Source: Rhodamnia argentea
Taxonomy: Eukaryota; Streptophyta; Magnoliopsida; Myrtales; Myrtaceae
Length of the DNA: 64,000 nucleotides
Direction: 5' to 3'
Assembly: GCF_020921035.1 (NCBI RefSeq)
Contig: NC_063156.1
Coordinates: forward strand, 24,104,283-24,168,282
Below are positions 47,628 through 59,600 of this stretch, piece after piece. Every line of letters starts with the position of its first letter. Positions within the stretch are counted from its first letter, which is position 1. The position numbers and the translations under genes are program-made. Below the pieces are notes generated by a model. The model ran no database searches. It had not been told where the DNA came from and worked only from the letters and a program-made list of their open reading frames with translations.

Positions 47628-50600
47628 TCACCTATACACAATATCTCCGCTATGTGTTGATCTGCGGCAGAACCAATCAGGAAACAATTTCTCAAGAAGC
47701 TCGACCTGCTCTTCAACCTCCTCTGCAGACAGGTTATTACAATCATCACAAATTGAAGTTTGATCAAAAGTAACTGAAGCTTGATATAAAGTAATTACAC
47801 AGCTAAAGAGCATTTACACACTTCTCTCGAGAACTTCAAAGTTATTAATTATTATCTTGTGCACGAGCTCTTCCCTTGTGATTGAAGAGCAGCCAACCGA
47901 CTGGAAAACATAATTTACTGTGGCAGCAATTCCATTCAAGTAAGAAAGGTCCTGGCACATTCTTAAACTTCTTTTGGTCGAAATTTGGTCCTTGGAAAGA
48001 TGACCGCTCTCATTCTCCTGTGACTGTAAATGTCAAGGCAATACTGTTGGGAAGCGACAAGCACGAGTTGTCTCTAAGAGAAGTGAGCAAAAGTAAAAAT
48101 AACATCACCGCAAAAATGCAAAATGAGCACATTGTTATCCTTAAAAGCATAATGGAGGGTCTACAAAAGCACCATAGATCCTGTTCATGTAATAAACTCC
48201 TAATATAATTCTCAATAATGTCTACCATTTAACTTCACGTTTATATTCTTTTCATACAGATTTATCCATTTATTTACTTACACTCACAATTTTCTGCTAA
48301 GATTCAACTAATAAAAGGAAGATAACTTCTTTTCAATCCTGCATTTTAGCAAACAATTCTTAAGAAGCTTCATCATCATTGACCAGCTTTTCATCTTATT
48401 ATGGACGAGCGCTTTGAGGGGCACCATGTCGGCTTGTCCTAAATTTTCAACTTCTACTTGAGGAAAAGGGGAAAAGGAAAAGCTGGTCCAACTTTATCAG
48501 TAATGTCATATGTAGTCCACGTCATAAATGAGAGTATACAGACAGGACACAAACCTGCAGCCTTGCCAGATATTAGACTTGGCCTTGATGCTATGTCTAC
48601 AAAGAAATGACAGTGAAGCAAACTATGTAACTGCGTTACCCACCTGATTTGATACCGCTGCAAAACCTGAGAGATTCTTTTCTTCCACAAGTTTCAGAGA
48701 GCATGGGCTGTAATTATGGACATGCTTGCAGGTCTCTGATCTATCTATGGAACTTCTCTCACCTTTCGGGGAAGAGAAGTTCAAAGACCTTTTTGCAGGC
48801 TTCCAACATGACTGGCATTCTTTGCTAGTCATTGATTTAATATTGCTGTCACAACCAGATATTGATCTCTTTGGTGTCATCTGTGCCGGTGTGTCAATCG
48901 TTAAATTTTCAGAAGATGAGGAAAACCTGACTGCAGGACTTTTCTTGGTGATGGGGTCAACAGATGAGCAAGGATAAGGCGATTCAACTGAGGGAACAAT
49001 GAAGGTGGATCTACGACAACTGGAAGAAGCTTCTTCCTCCGTACTGATATTGTGGTTGATCTCACCTATAGGTTCAAGGCATACACCATTTAAGAGTCCC
49101 TCTTGTCTTCCTTGCAATTCCTGATTGGTAGGATTGGTGCATGAGGAAGAAGAAAAGGTAACTGGTGATGCTAAAAGTTGAGTATTCTCTGATACAACAA
49201 CCTTCTGAGAAAAGTGTCTGCTGAAAGACTCAGGTAAACCAGATGCCTCTGACAATATTACACCACCAGCAACTGATGACTGACGGTGGAACACAGAATC
49301 TCCAAGAGTATCTTGGACGTCGATGATCTGATTGCCTTGGTGTAACGGCCCAGGCAAAATGGCCTCTGGAACAACAGAAGCCTGGTGGAGGACACAACAC
49401 AATAGCTGGTGAATGACCAAATGTTCAACTCTCCATTTTTTTACCAGAAGTTGAATGAGCACATAAAGAAAGTCAATTCAGAAAAAATTATACAGTACAC
49501 TCAACCTGACATATTGATGCAGGAGCACAATCCTATTTTAGTAGTTTTAAGTTTTTTTCTTCTTTATTTAGTCTTTTCTCATATATTCTAGGGTTATAAG
49601 TGGTCATGTGAGTATTTAATTCCACTCGATCATTGAGATTATAAGTAGTTAATTAGATCAAGGGTTGAGATCACCTTACGTCTTTAACCCTAGTATAAAT
49701 AGGTATTTATGTCTCTTTGTCATTAGTGTTGCCTTATTCAAATCAACTCTATTTTAGCCCTGTATTGATCCTTTTGCTATTTTTTACTTCTCCGACTACA
49801 TCAATTGGTATTAGAGCACTTTTTCAGGGTTTTCCCTACATCACATACAACATTGTATAATCTGGCATAAAAGCAGTCATTTGACAAGAAAAAGGAACCT
49901 TTGCCACAAATGCTAATGAAGTTGTAGTTCTACTTCAAAGCAATAATGACTCAAATAAGGAGCTAACAGAAGCATTTTGTTTATGCTGCCATCTTATTTG
50001 ATCAAGTCAACACATTTTCCTTAGTAGAGTCAGACGAATATATAATCAAGTCAACGAATTGATTTATGTTGTGGGCTAAAGCTCTCTTAGTCTCTCAAAA
50101 TGTCAAAGCTATAAATGCAGCATAATTTGTGCAAGGACTTCAGTTCAGATGATATGGAACTTTACTTCTCATTCCCAACCAATTCAATAGAGCAAAACCA
50201 CTATCAATTTGTTAAAAGCTTGTCTCATTCCATTTGTCAAAAGTTTGTCTCATTCAAATGCTTTTCACAATGATCTTAAACAAGAATTACAAGAAAATGA
50301 CAGTAGTACCTCCGGATGATCAGTAAAATAATCAACAAGCCTCAACATGAAAAGTTCCCGCAGTTCCACAAAGCCAGATTGTTCATGGCGCATCTCTATG
50401 GCATCAAGTTGCACTGTGATTTTCATATCTGGCCTCATGCATAAGGTTTTCTTATCGTATATAAGGAGCTTCTCTACCCGTATGGCTTCAGGAAGTATGT
50501 ATTTAATCTGTGCAAGATGGCTGCATAGAAATTTTCTGAGAGAGGGAGAAGACATTGTCAGCAGGTAAAGAAAAGATGCACTGAGAAGATCCCAAATAAT

Positions 50601-51185
50601 AGTTTCTATGAAAATCACACATGTTCATCAAATTCCTCCCTCTTTTTGACCGGAAAGAAAAAGAACCATGTAAGGGACTACAGTATAAACTACACTAAAA
50701 TCATCAATATCAAGTAGACAAGATAACATGCTCAGTACATTCAGAACTTCAATGACAACAGCCTTCACTGGACGAAAACCTCTTTCTAGCATGAGGATAC
50801 GTGTGAAGGTGACATATTGCTAAGCAATTACCTTTTTGCAAGAACTTCCACCTGAGCACTGACATTCCAAAACGTGGGAGACTTCTTACACAGATTAAGC
50901 AACCTCAGCGAGCAGGTCATGTTATCAAAGAGCTCCACAATTGTCTCGTACCTAAAGCTAAAAGAAACATCGCCATCATCTTCACTAAATAAAAAAATAA
51001 TAAAAAAATAAAATACAACACATCCTCGACAGAACAAGCAAAAAGCATCGTCTAGGTCCTTACTTCTCTGCGACTTCAGTCTTTCTTCGCAGAGGCTCGC
51101 CGGTCTTCCTAGGCGTCTGCAACGCAAACCCAGATTCTTCCGAGCTCGTTACCATTCCGCTCGTCTCGCATTTCTTCTGATCCAT
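47628..51185 (-). CDS. CDT1: DNA replication licensing factor CDT1
   Basis: CDT1 loads the MCM helicase at origins in G1. Exons read with confidence: 51064-51185, 50832-50951, 50310-50535, 48644-49381, 47822-48023 and 47628-47722. The region 48024-48643 probably holds one or more short exons that I could not place, so the full length is not known. The N terminus has TPRKTGEPLRRK. Exons 2-3 form the CDT1 fold with LFDNMTCSLRLLNL, SPTFWNVSAQVEVLAKR, HLAQIKYILPEAIRVEKLL and LRLVDYFTDHPE, then SVVPEAILPGPL. The large fourth exon is Ser/Thr-rich with proline-directed sites (QMTPKRS, NFSSPKG), as expected of a region under cyclin-dependent kinase control. The last exons encode the C-terminal winged helix (SITREELVHKII, ERKEVEEQVELLEKLFPDW). 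The protein ends at GDIVYR, close to the usual end of the domain. Intron 3 contains an LTR fossil. Confidence 0.85.
49513..49817 (+). mobile_element. Ty1/copia LTR and primer-binding site, fossil in CDT1 intron 3
   Basis: An LTR-like stretch with TATA box (tataaatagg near 49694) ends in ...GACTACA at 49800. It is followed by TTGGTATTAGAGCA, and TGGTATTAGAGC at 49806-49817 differs by one base from the TGGTATCAGAGC primer-binding site typical of plant copia elements (complementary to initiator tRNA-Met). The left border is approximate. No gag or pol follows, so only the 5' end of the element survives. It lies antisense to CDT1. Confidence 0.6.
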
Positions 51186-52059
51186 CGTTAAACCGCGATT
51201 CTACAGAACCGAAGCTAATCGAAAGCGAAACGATCTCAAATTGCGGAATGTGTGGAAGATTGAAGCGAAGAGGACCTGCCTGATTGGGAGAAACCCTAGG
51301 TTCTGTCTGATCTGAGTGAAGAGGGAGACTGAAGTCGTGAAGTGGAAGAGAGGGAAAGGAAACGCAGATTCTTTGAAACCGATTTTGTCAGACGAAACTG
51401 CCCTCGCCCACGATTGTAGATACTGTAGACTGTTGTGCTACGCCCACTCCTTTTTCTGCTTCCGCCAGGTATATTTCTCGACCGTTGCGACGCACTTTTG
51501 CTAATGGACATAAACGGATTTGGGCCATCATGCGCGGACCAGGCCCAATAAGTTTTATCTGGTGCGATGGTGTGTACACGACATTGCTAGCGCTACCCAA
51601 TTTTAGAGGCTTTATCGGGCCGCCGAGGTCGCCAGGGCCTTGATGATGGCCGGGCTGAGATCTGCCCTCTCGAGGGTTGCAACCATTAGGGGCGTCACAA
51701 CTGAATCAAGAACTAAACTGAATCGAACTAAACTGAAATTTCGTTCATTTTTAGTTCAGTTCAGTTCAGTTCTAGAAAGAAACACGATTTATTTTTCGGT
51801 TTTGTTTAGTAAACTGAACCGAACCATAAAAATAAAAACTTGAGCTCACAATCGCCGGCCAACACGAGGGGATTTGAAACCTTCGTCCGCCACTCACCTA
51901 CAGTCGCCGACCATCGCGAAGGCCTCGGCAAGCGGAGAAGAAGACGAATAGTAGAATAAGAAAGACAAAGGAAGAAAAAAATAAAATAATGAAAAATGAA
52001 TAAGAATAAAAAAATGCAAAACGATATTGTTTCATTTAATATTGGACGGGTTGGCCATC
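51186..52059. promoter_or_regulatory. Upstream region of CDT1 (inferred promoter)
   Basis: Around 51420 ('ctcgcccacgattgtag') and 51520-51545 ('atttgggccatc', 'ggcccaataag') are GGCCCA/TGGGCC words of the TCP/site II type. No E2F site (TTTSSCGC) in a convincing position was recognised. Beyond about 51640 the DNA is anonymous, with a tandem 'agttcagttc' stretch near 51756-51770. Confidence 0.35.
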
Positions 52060-52240
52060 GGCCATGCCACATAGAATGACAAACGCCGACTAGGCCGCTA
52101 TGTTAGCTCCAATCTAAATTGGACAAATTGACCGCATTGAAAAATTATCGGAAGGTTTAGCATTTAATTGGTTGAATTGAAAATTTGATAACCGAATTAG
52201 CCGACGCACATAAGTTTATGACTTTACGAACAATTTTTTT
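52060..52240. repeat. MITE, family A (copy 8, half element)
   Basis: The phrases 'ggacaaattgaccgcattg', 'aattggttgaattgaaaat' and the end 'tatgactttacgaacaattt' follow the order of the right half of other copies, in a strongly diverged form. The left half is not seen. Confidence 0.4.
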
Positions 52241-52528
52241 TAATTTTATGAAAAAATTACATAAATATAATCCATGACCAAATTTAGAAAATTGTTTGTG
52301 TAATTGTCCATTCAAAAAAATGGCCGATCACATTGATCACTCGACTAAAATTTACTTTTGGTAAAAATGATCCTTTTTGAATCGATGTGTCTTGAATTTT
52401 TGTGTTTAGCTTTTTTGGCAATCCACGTGTTACGAAGAGGAGGGAGGAAAAAAAAAAAGATCAGCTCATCAACGAGGAAGTCAACCTGACAGCACCATCC
52501 TCGTCGGACAACAACTCGATAGGCTCGC

Positions 52529-55058
52529 CACGTGAGCATGAACGGATCTCCCATCAGAGGGTGGGCGTTCATTGATATCTTTTCTTAATTTTTGTTGTCG
52601 AAATTAATATGATTGCCACCAAACGGATCTCCCATCAGAGACCACACGTGGCACTAACTTCGGCCATCCAGCTGGACCTTGACTTTGATCGAGCGAGACG
52701 AGATTTGCAACAGCAAGGATCTGCAAACACGTCGCGCCTGCTTCCACGTGGCAATATTTCTGGCCGTCCAGTGCGTTCCAGTCAACCTTCCGGAAGGGAC
52801 ACAGAATTCCAACCCACCCCCAACCCCACCAAAAAAAAAAACAAAAAAGCAAAAAACCTCAATGATCACGAGCCCTGTCTGGCGGCAAACGTTGCGTGAC
52901 GTCAGCTCAGGGCCTAAGACGGTAATTTCGCCTGGCCGTTGTAGATCAGAACCAGCGCCCGCCACGTGTAGACCCGACGCGTGTCGCGCTCCGCATCGCT
53001 CCTTTATCATAGTAATTTCGCAAAAAATATCACCGTCCCTTTGCGAATTGACCAATCGGAGCCCGGATTCAGATCCGCTCGAGCAGGCAGCGCGCAGCAG
53101 TGACGTCATGGACCAGCCTAGCCACGTGTCCGTGTACGTGGAAGGACGGAAAGCGTTGGGCGGTGGCCAGGTGGCGTGTGTACGCGGGGTTGAGGGCACG
53201 GGTGGGCCCCACGCATCGCAAACCCCGCGAAACGTGGCCGGAAGATTTTTTGGTCGCGCGTCGTGATCCCCGACCTGTTGGTTTCACCAAAAAGCAAGCG
53301 ATTGGATCCTCTTCCTTCCCCCCGGCTTTTATTCCTTTGTTCCGATTGAAGATGCATGGATGCCCCGTGATCTAGTCGAGAGATTGTTTTGTTCGCTTTG
53401 GAAGCCGTCCTCGAATTTTTCATCACGTGGTGAGAACATTTCAACGATAATAATTTACATATTACAAAAGAGTTTTACCTTTTTGAGATTCGCATTAATT
53501 ATCGCTATATATTAAATTTTGAAAATGTCGCGCTTATAATCGACCGAAGATCAAACCACTCGAGCTTACTAAATTAATTTTGTGAGAATAGGCGATATGG
53601 TTTTTTTCAATTTGAAGCTTTGCTTGGAGGGTTTTGATATATGTTTTTATACTTTCCACTTTATAAGAACAAACCAACCGAATGCATAAGATTCGCGTTG
53701 ATAAGTTTGAGTCGTTGTTTCCGACTTTTGACCCAATTCATGAAATATTTCAGTAGATTATTCGGTAAACACGAAACTTGCATAGGTGGTAGACGTTCTC
53801 GTCATTAAAAAGCAAAGAATCAACAACTATTTAAGGCATTGCGATTGGATATCATCATTATCTAACTTCGGAATGTGTGTATTATAGCATTACAAAAATT
53901 CAAGGGCGTCTTTACTTGTCAATACAAAATTTGGGACGGGATAAACATATGACACTACAAATATAACCCCTCATATCTCCTTAATTACATTGAAAAGCGA
54001 GTTACATAACTATAGGAAATTGACAACCGTCTAAGCACTTGCGGGGAGCCAACGACATACGGTACTATTGACTGGTGAATTAGAAATGCATCATCATACT
54101 AGTCAGATGCTATTAATGAAGAGAAAAGAAAGAATTGTGATCATTCGAACCCGATCGACCTTGCTAAGAGGTGATCATTTAGTTTACAGATTGGTTTTAC
54201 ATATAGCCTTTCACGAAAATCGAGAGCAAATTATTCGAACAGGCGAATCAAACTCAGCATTTGGGAAGATTGTACGACAAGTGTATGGTATAGTACATCT
54301 TTCTGGTTTTATAGCATCAAAACAACGTTGTGCTCGGTGGGGTCTCCTGACGTATTGGCCATGGACTCCACATGCAAGACACGTGTCCACGAAATGGGTC
54401 GTGCTCCTCACTAATCATTTGTATTCCCCCGCGAACAAATTGGGACCTTGCCACGTGTCGGTTCTGCTGCTTCTCTCCCGTTGCAACACGATATGTCAAA
54501 AACAGGAAATTTGACCTCGGTTGGCTTGTCGTTCTCCGACAGTAATTTGAAACAGACACACTATTGTTAGCGGTCGAGGGTAGACTAGACACTGGTTATT
54601 TGAATTTAGCCCAAAAAATATATATATTTTCCACGCACGTTTATTATATTTATGAGTGTGGTTATTAACTATGTAATTTGTTTTAATTAGTTAGTCAAAT
54701 TATTTTTAATTCCTGTAATAGTCTACATTTGGGGAATGCTGATCAAGTGGTTTCGTTGTTTCCGGAAAAGTATGGTCATGCGAGATTATTAGCCGAGTTT
54801 TATTATAAACATATGTTCATTTCTCGTGAATTAAAAGAGTTTGGACATGAAAGAGAACCGCCACGTCCGTCTCAAGAATATTCAAACGTTTAATTTGAAA
54901 TTACCGTGAATTTTAAGAAAGCGGCAGGCAAAGACTCTTTGCTAGGTTACTGCGAATATTACGTGTTTTGGATTTTCTTTGTGGCCATTATTATAGTCTT
55001 TTGGATCAATTATTGTATCATATGCTCAAATTTATAGGCATCCGTGCGTGTTCACGTG
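52529..55058. promoter_or_regulatory. Island of perfect G-boxes (CACGTG) without a gene
   Basis: CACGTG occurs at 52529, 52645, 52745, 52963, 53123, 53424, 54380, 54452 and 55053 (nine copies in 2.5 kb). TGACGTCA occurs at 52897 and 53101. Several copies are embedded in CCACGTG(G/T)C, the form bound by bZIP and bHLH factors in ABA and light responses. Composition is more GC-rich between 52600 and 53300. The long reading frames here look random. The flanking genes are CDT1 (start 51185, minus) and the BRO1 gene (start 56635, plus). Confidence 0.55.
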
Positions 55059-56469
55059 GAATGTGGTCTAAAATACGCAAGAAACCGAAAGGTCAAATAG
55101 TTGCGAAAATAAAAAATAAACATAACAACGCCGCAAAGGCTGTGTAATTAATGTAAAATTCCGTGGGATCATGAGGGGCGATTTAATTCTAAAACGTTCA
55201 TAATTAAATATTTGAACATTCCTCGTCATGCGTAGGTTGTATTTTAGTCTAAGACGTGGAAATATAAGATAGAGACAAATATGAGGCCATTGGCAACTGT
55301 TGTAAGATATTTAATTATTTGATGAATGCGTGATGTAATATTTAAGTATTTCAATAGTTAATATTAACCATTTTGCCGAATTTATTCTTATCATCTTGAT
55401 AGAACGTTAATGCAAACAAAGGGAAGATGAATTTAAGGGCGCATTTGTTTTTTTTCGAAAAATGTCATGATAAAGAAGAATGTTTTTCACGAAAATTATT
55501 TTAAAAGATTTTTTTTTTGTTGGGATAGAAAATCCATATTCTCTATTTTAAGTATAAATATTTTCCTTAACTGCAAATTGATAATAACTTTCACAAAAAA
55601 AAAAAAAAAAACAAACAAACTTGCGAACCATTTTTTTTTCTCGTATAAGACACAACCTCGGTGAAGTTTTAAACGATGGAGACCGAATTTTTTTCTTTTT
55701 CTTCCGGCTCATGGGAGATGTGACTGGTTCTGTTGACTAGGTAAATTTTTTTCTTTTCTTTAGGGTCAAAGACTAGGTAAAATGAAAAGAGGAAATAGAT
55801 CCCTCCATGAATATGACTGTGATGGCAACAGAGGAAAGGGGAATGAAAAGGACGTGAAGAAGATCGAACACTAGAGAGAGCGAGAGAGCTTTAAAAATGG
55901 TGGCGGGTGGGTCGTCGCCAGTATGCCATTGGATGACATGGGTCTCTCCTCCCACTGTAGGATGAGAGAAAAAAATATCGCATCCCCTCAACTATCAATC
56001 CATTTTTCTATTCCGTCTGTCAACAGTTCGATCGGCGAGTGAAAAAGCTGTTTCCTTTTTCGAACATTGCGATAGCTTCTTCTTTCGTCGCGACAAGGTG
56101 GTTCTTGTTGGGGTTCGTCGCTGTTGGAGCTTTCGGCATTCTTTTGAGGTAGTGATGAAAGAACCGTTTCAAGGCCTTGGCGTGCGTAACCATGGCTTTT
56201 GAAATTCGATGTTCGCTGCTTCGGTAAAAAAGTGGCTTTTGTTGTTCGTAGAAATGCCTAGCCATGTAGTTACTTCATCCATCGATGGTTTTCTCGTTCT
56301 CTCCGCTTATAGGGTTGCTGCATTTCGTCCTGTTGATCGCGTTGATTAACATTTGATTCTTAGTTGTACGGTGGATTTGCAAAGAAGAAGCTCCGTTCTT
56401 TTCTCTTCTAATTGGAAATGGTTCTCGAGTTGATGAACTGAGAGCTTTCTTGCTTTTGAGTTCGTCATG

Positions 56470-56473
<4 letters not shown>
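55059..56473. other. Upstream of the BRO1-domain gene
   Basis: AT-rich with poly-T/A runs near 55450, 55510 and 55600. The segment 56250-56470 could include a non-coding first exon of the BRO1 gene, since an acceptor-like tcattgcag lies at 56607-56615, just before its start codon. Confidence 0.35.

Positions 56474-56546
<73 letters not shown>
56474..56546. repeat. Compound (TG)16(GA)n microsatellite
   Basis: 32 bp of TG followed directly by 41 bp of GA, perfect in both parts. It lies about 90 bp before the BRO1 gene's start codon, in its leader or leader intron. Confidence 0.95.
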
Positions 56547-56548
<2 letters not shown>

Positions 56549-56634
56549 TCTCTTCGACATGTTAAACTCAATCTGTTCACAGGTTAAATTTGAATCAGTT
56601 GTGTTGTCATTGCAGATTAACCAAGCTTCAAGAT

Positions 56635-59600
56635 ATGGGATGCTTGGTGTCAACACCGGAGGATAATGGCGGTAAGAGAAGGACGCCACAAGACATTGGA
56701 GAGGTCTCCGTCTACGTTCCGGGTCTCCGGATTCCTAAACCAGTTGATTTTTCTCACTCACTGGGTAGCATTTTATCGAGGAATTTGGTGCAACTCCTGA
56801 CTGCCCTTAGGACCCGTATAGCCGTGCTGGCCGGTGAAGGAGCCCCTACAGTCAAGAGATTGACGAGAAAAAGAGCCACTCAGCATGGTCTGCCCTGCAA
56901 CACATTAGCCTTTTTCCTTTTTTGTCTCTTTCACGTTACAATTGTTTGTGGTCTCAATTTGTCGACCTGCTCATGAACTTCTTACAGGCGGCTCAACTTT
57001 GACTGATCTGCAGCAGGCTCTGGAAGATTACTTGCCTGTACTATTGGGATTGGTCAAAGAAGGTAAATGTCAAATAGTTTGGTGTTCTTGGAATGTGCGC
57101 AATCGATGAGAATTGCTGATCTTATTGGTAATGTCTATGTCATAGGAAACCATCTGATGCACGAAGTACACTTTGTTTGGGTTAATCAGGAGGATGAAGC
57201 TGAGGTCAGGAACTAACTGTGTGTATTCTTGTTTTGGGGTGCCATGATAGGCTATGGTGGATTGATGTGAGCTATAATCTGCAGGAAACCACAATATCTA
57301 ATGCTTGGTACGAGGTATTGTCAGTTTTGCATATGATGGCAATGGCATTGCTGTTGCAAGCTAACATAATGCTCCTTCCAAAGACATCAGCCGATGGCAT
57401 TCAGTCAAAAGTCGCAGAAGGTTGGTACTACAAGATTCCGGTATTCACTGAAAATTTGCTTTTGTACGCCTCAATGATTTTCTAGTACATCTGGGTGGAT
57501 GGAAGAAAATGCATTGGAGTGTAATTTCCTTTTCTTGTTGTTCTCCTATGGTTCATAAATTATAGTTCGACATCATCAGATCAGTAGGAATTAATCCAGA
57601 TATTATAGTACATGAATGTTTCTGTCCATTTTAATTTGTCCAAAAGGTGGTCGAGTTGCTAAAGATTCTGCACTGTGGCTGTTAAGCCCTTACCAGAACA
57701 TAAGAAAGGAAGATTTCAGTCTGGTCTCATACTGCCCTTCATCAGCACCATGAGAAGCAGCTTTTAGTGTGCGTAAATCAAATTACCTAAAAAAGCTTCT
57801 GTCATGGCATAGCGACTTCTATGTAGTTATGTTTATCATAGAGAGCTACAGACGTATTAGACAGGTTTCATTAGGCTTTTAAACTGCTCTGGGTCCCTGG
57901 GGAGCTCCATAGTTGTAGGAGAATATCCTGGATAAAACATCATCAATAGGTTACAATAAAAGAATGCGGAGACAAGGAGCTAGATCTTGTTTATTTGGAC
58001 AGGGACACCACTGGAACTTTCTGCATAGGTTAGCTGATTTAGGCACGAGTCATGGGGATTAGCTAATGTGAGAATTAACAACAGAAATGATTTTTAAATT
58101 CTGGATGAAAGAAAAAAGATGGAAGCTTCACTAGAGGACAGCTTTTGCACATTCGAAGTCCAATTAAAGTTACAAAAGGACAAATTTAGTTAAGGGATCA
58201 TACTGATAAAGTAGTCTGATATTGTCTTCTGGCGTTTGATTATTATATTGTCATACAACTGTTAGGATTTTTCTAACAGATCTCTCACTTATCATCTGTT
58301 TTCTTTCTTCCTTTCCTGATAGTATGTTTGACCTCCTCCCTATCTCTCTGCCACAGAATGTAGGAGAGCATCTGTCGATGTTTTCCTAAAAGCAGCTGGG
58401 TTCTTGGACTATGCAGTTCGGCATGTTCTTCCGCAATTCCCTGCTGAACTCAGGTTTGCAGGCAAACATACATTAGTACACAGCTTCATGGGCAGTGAAT
58501 GTGTTCTAATTATGCTGATGGTTCTTTTGCATCTTAGGAGAGAGTTACCTGTAGACCTTCAAGAGGGAGTTCTTCAAGCACTTTGCCTCCAAGCACTGGG
58601 GCAGGTATTCCATTTATTTTTCTGAGAAGATGTAGTTTGTGATACAAGTTGCTAATGCTTAGTAACTTTAGATCAACGCTCATCATTGAAGTATTTTTCT
58701 ACTTCAGAAAACCTGCATTGACATAAATTTCTGAACTTATTGTAAACGAGAATAGTGTTAAGGGTAATGTCTGGCAGTTTAGATAGAGATTCAGTGATCT
58801 GTATATCATTCGCTGGGGCTAAAACCCTTCGAAACCTGATAGCAGTTTAGATAGAGATTCAGTGGTCTACATATCATTCGCTGGGGCTAAAACCCTTCGA
58901 AACCTGATAGCAGTTTGAGTGCTTTATGCGAGATTTCTATAACAACTGTATGTGAACTCAAAGATTTAGTGAAGTCGTGGACTAGGAATTGGAGGATATT
59001 CCTATAACAAATGTATATGAACTCAAATATTTGTGTGTGGTGAGAAATCTAGTACAGTGCTTGTTCAGACGATCCCTTTCGCCCTGTTTGAAGTGCTCTG
59101 GCATACTAAAGATATCTCTTCCTTAGGTATTAACGGGCTAATTATTTTTTCCACTCGTTTTTTAACGAGTGCTATTTCACTCTAAGTTATTGGAGAATGT
59201 TTTGCAAGAACTGATTTAGGCTGCTGATATTCAACTTGGGATGGCTATAGACAGCTCCAAAGCTACTCTGGCGGTGAAGCGTAGGCTCGCCTGCGAGATA
59301 GTAAAATACTGGCAGCAGGTAAGATCTGCCAACTTTGAACCAATTGCTTAGAGCCCTGATAGAATCTTGAAATAACGTTTGCTCCATCTTTTGTCTTCTT
59401 CTTGATATGATTGTGTTCTTTGATTTGGGCGCTGGTGTCTGACTTATGAATGGGCTGCTCAATGCTCTTTTTTGCTTTAAAGGCTCAAGAGCATCTTGTG
59501 AACTTTCCATTAATGAATGGCTGGGGAGAAAAGCACCGTCAATATGTTAAATGGAAGTACGTTGAAGCAAAGGTATTGGCATGATTTCTCCTGCTTAGCT

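Noticed and set aside
47882-48208. 108-codon plus-strand frame
   Set aside because: It lies opposite the winged-helix exon and intron of CDT1 and has no domain of its own.
52679-53266. 195-codon open frame on the plus strand
   Set aside because: It overlaps long open frames in other phases on both strands, has random-looking composition with a Pro/Lys run from an A/C-rich tract, and shows no domain. The region looks regulatory rather than coding.
54068-54514. 148-codon open frame on the plus strand
   Set aside because: No recognisable domain, and a similar-sized frame lies opposite. It spans two G-boxes of the cluster.
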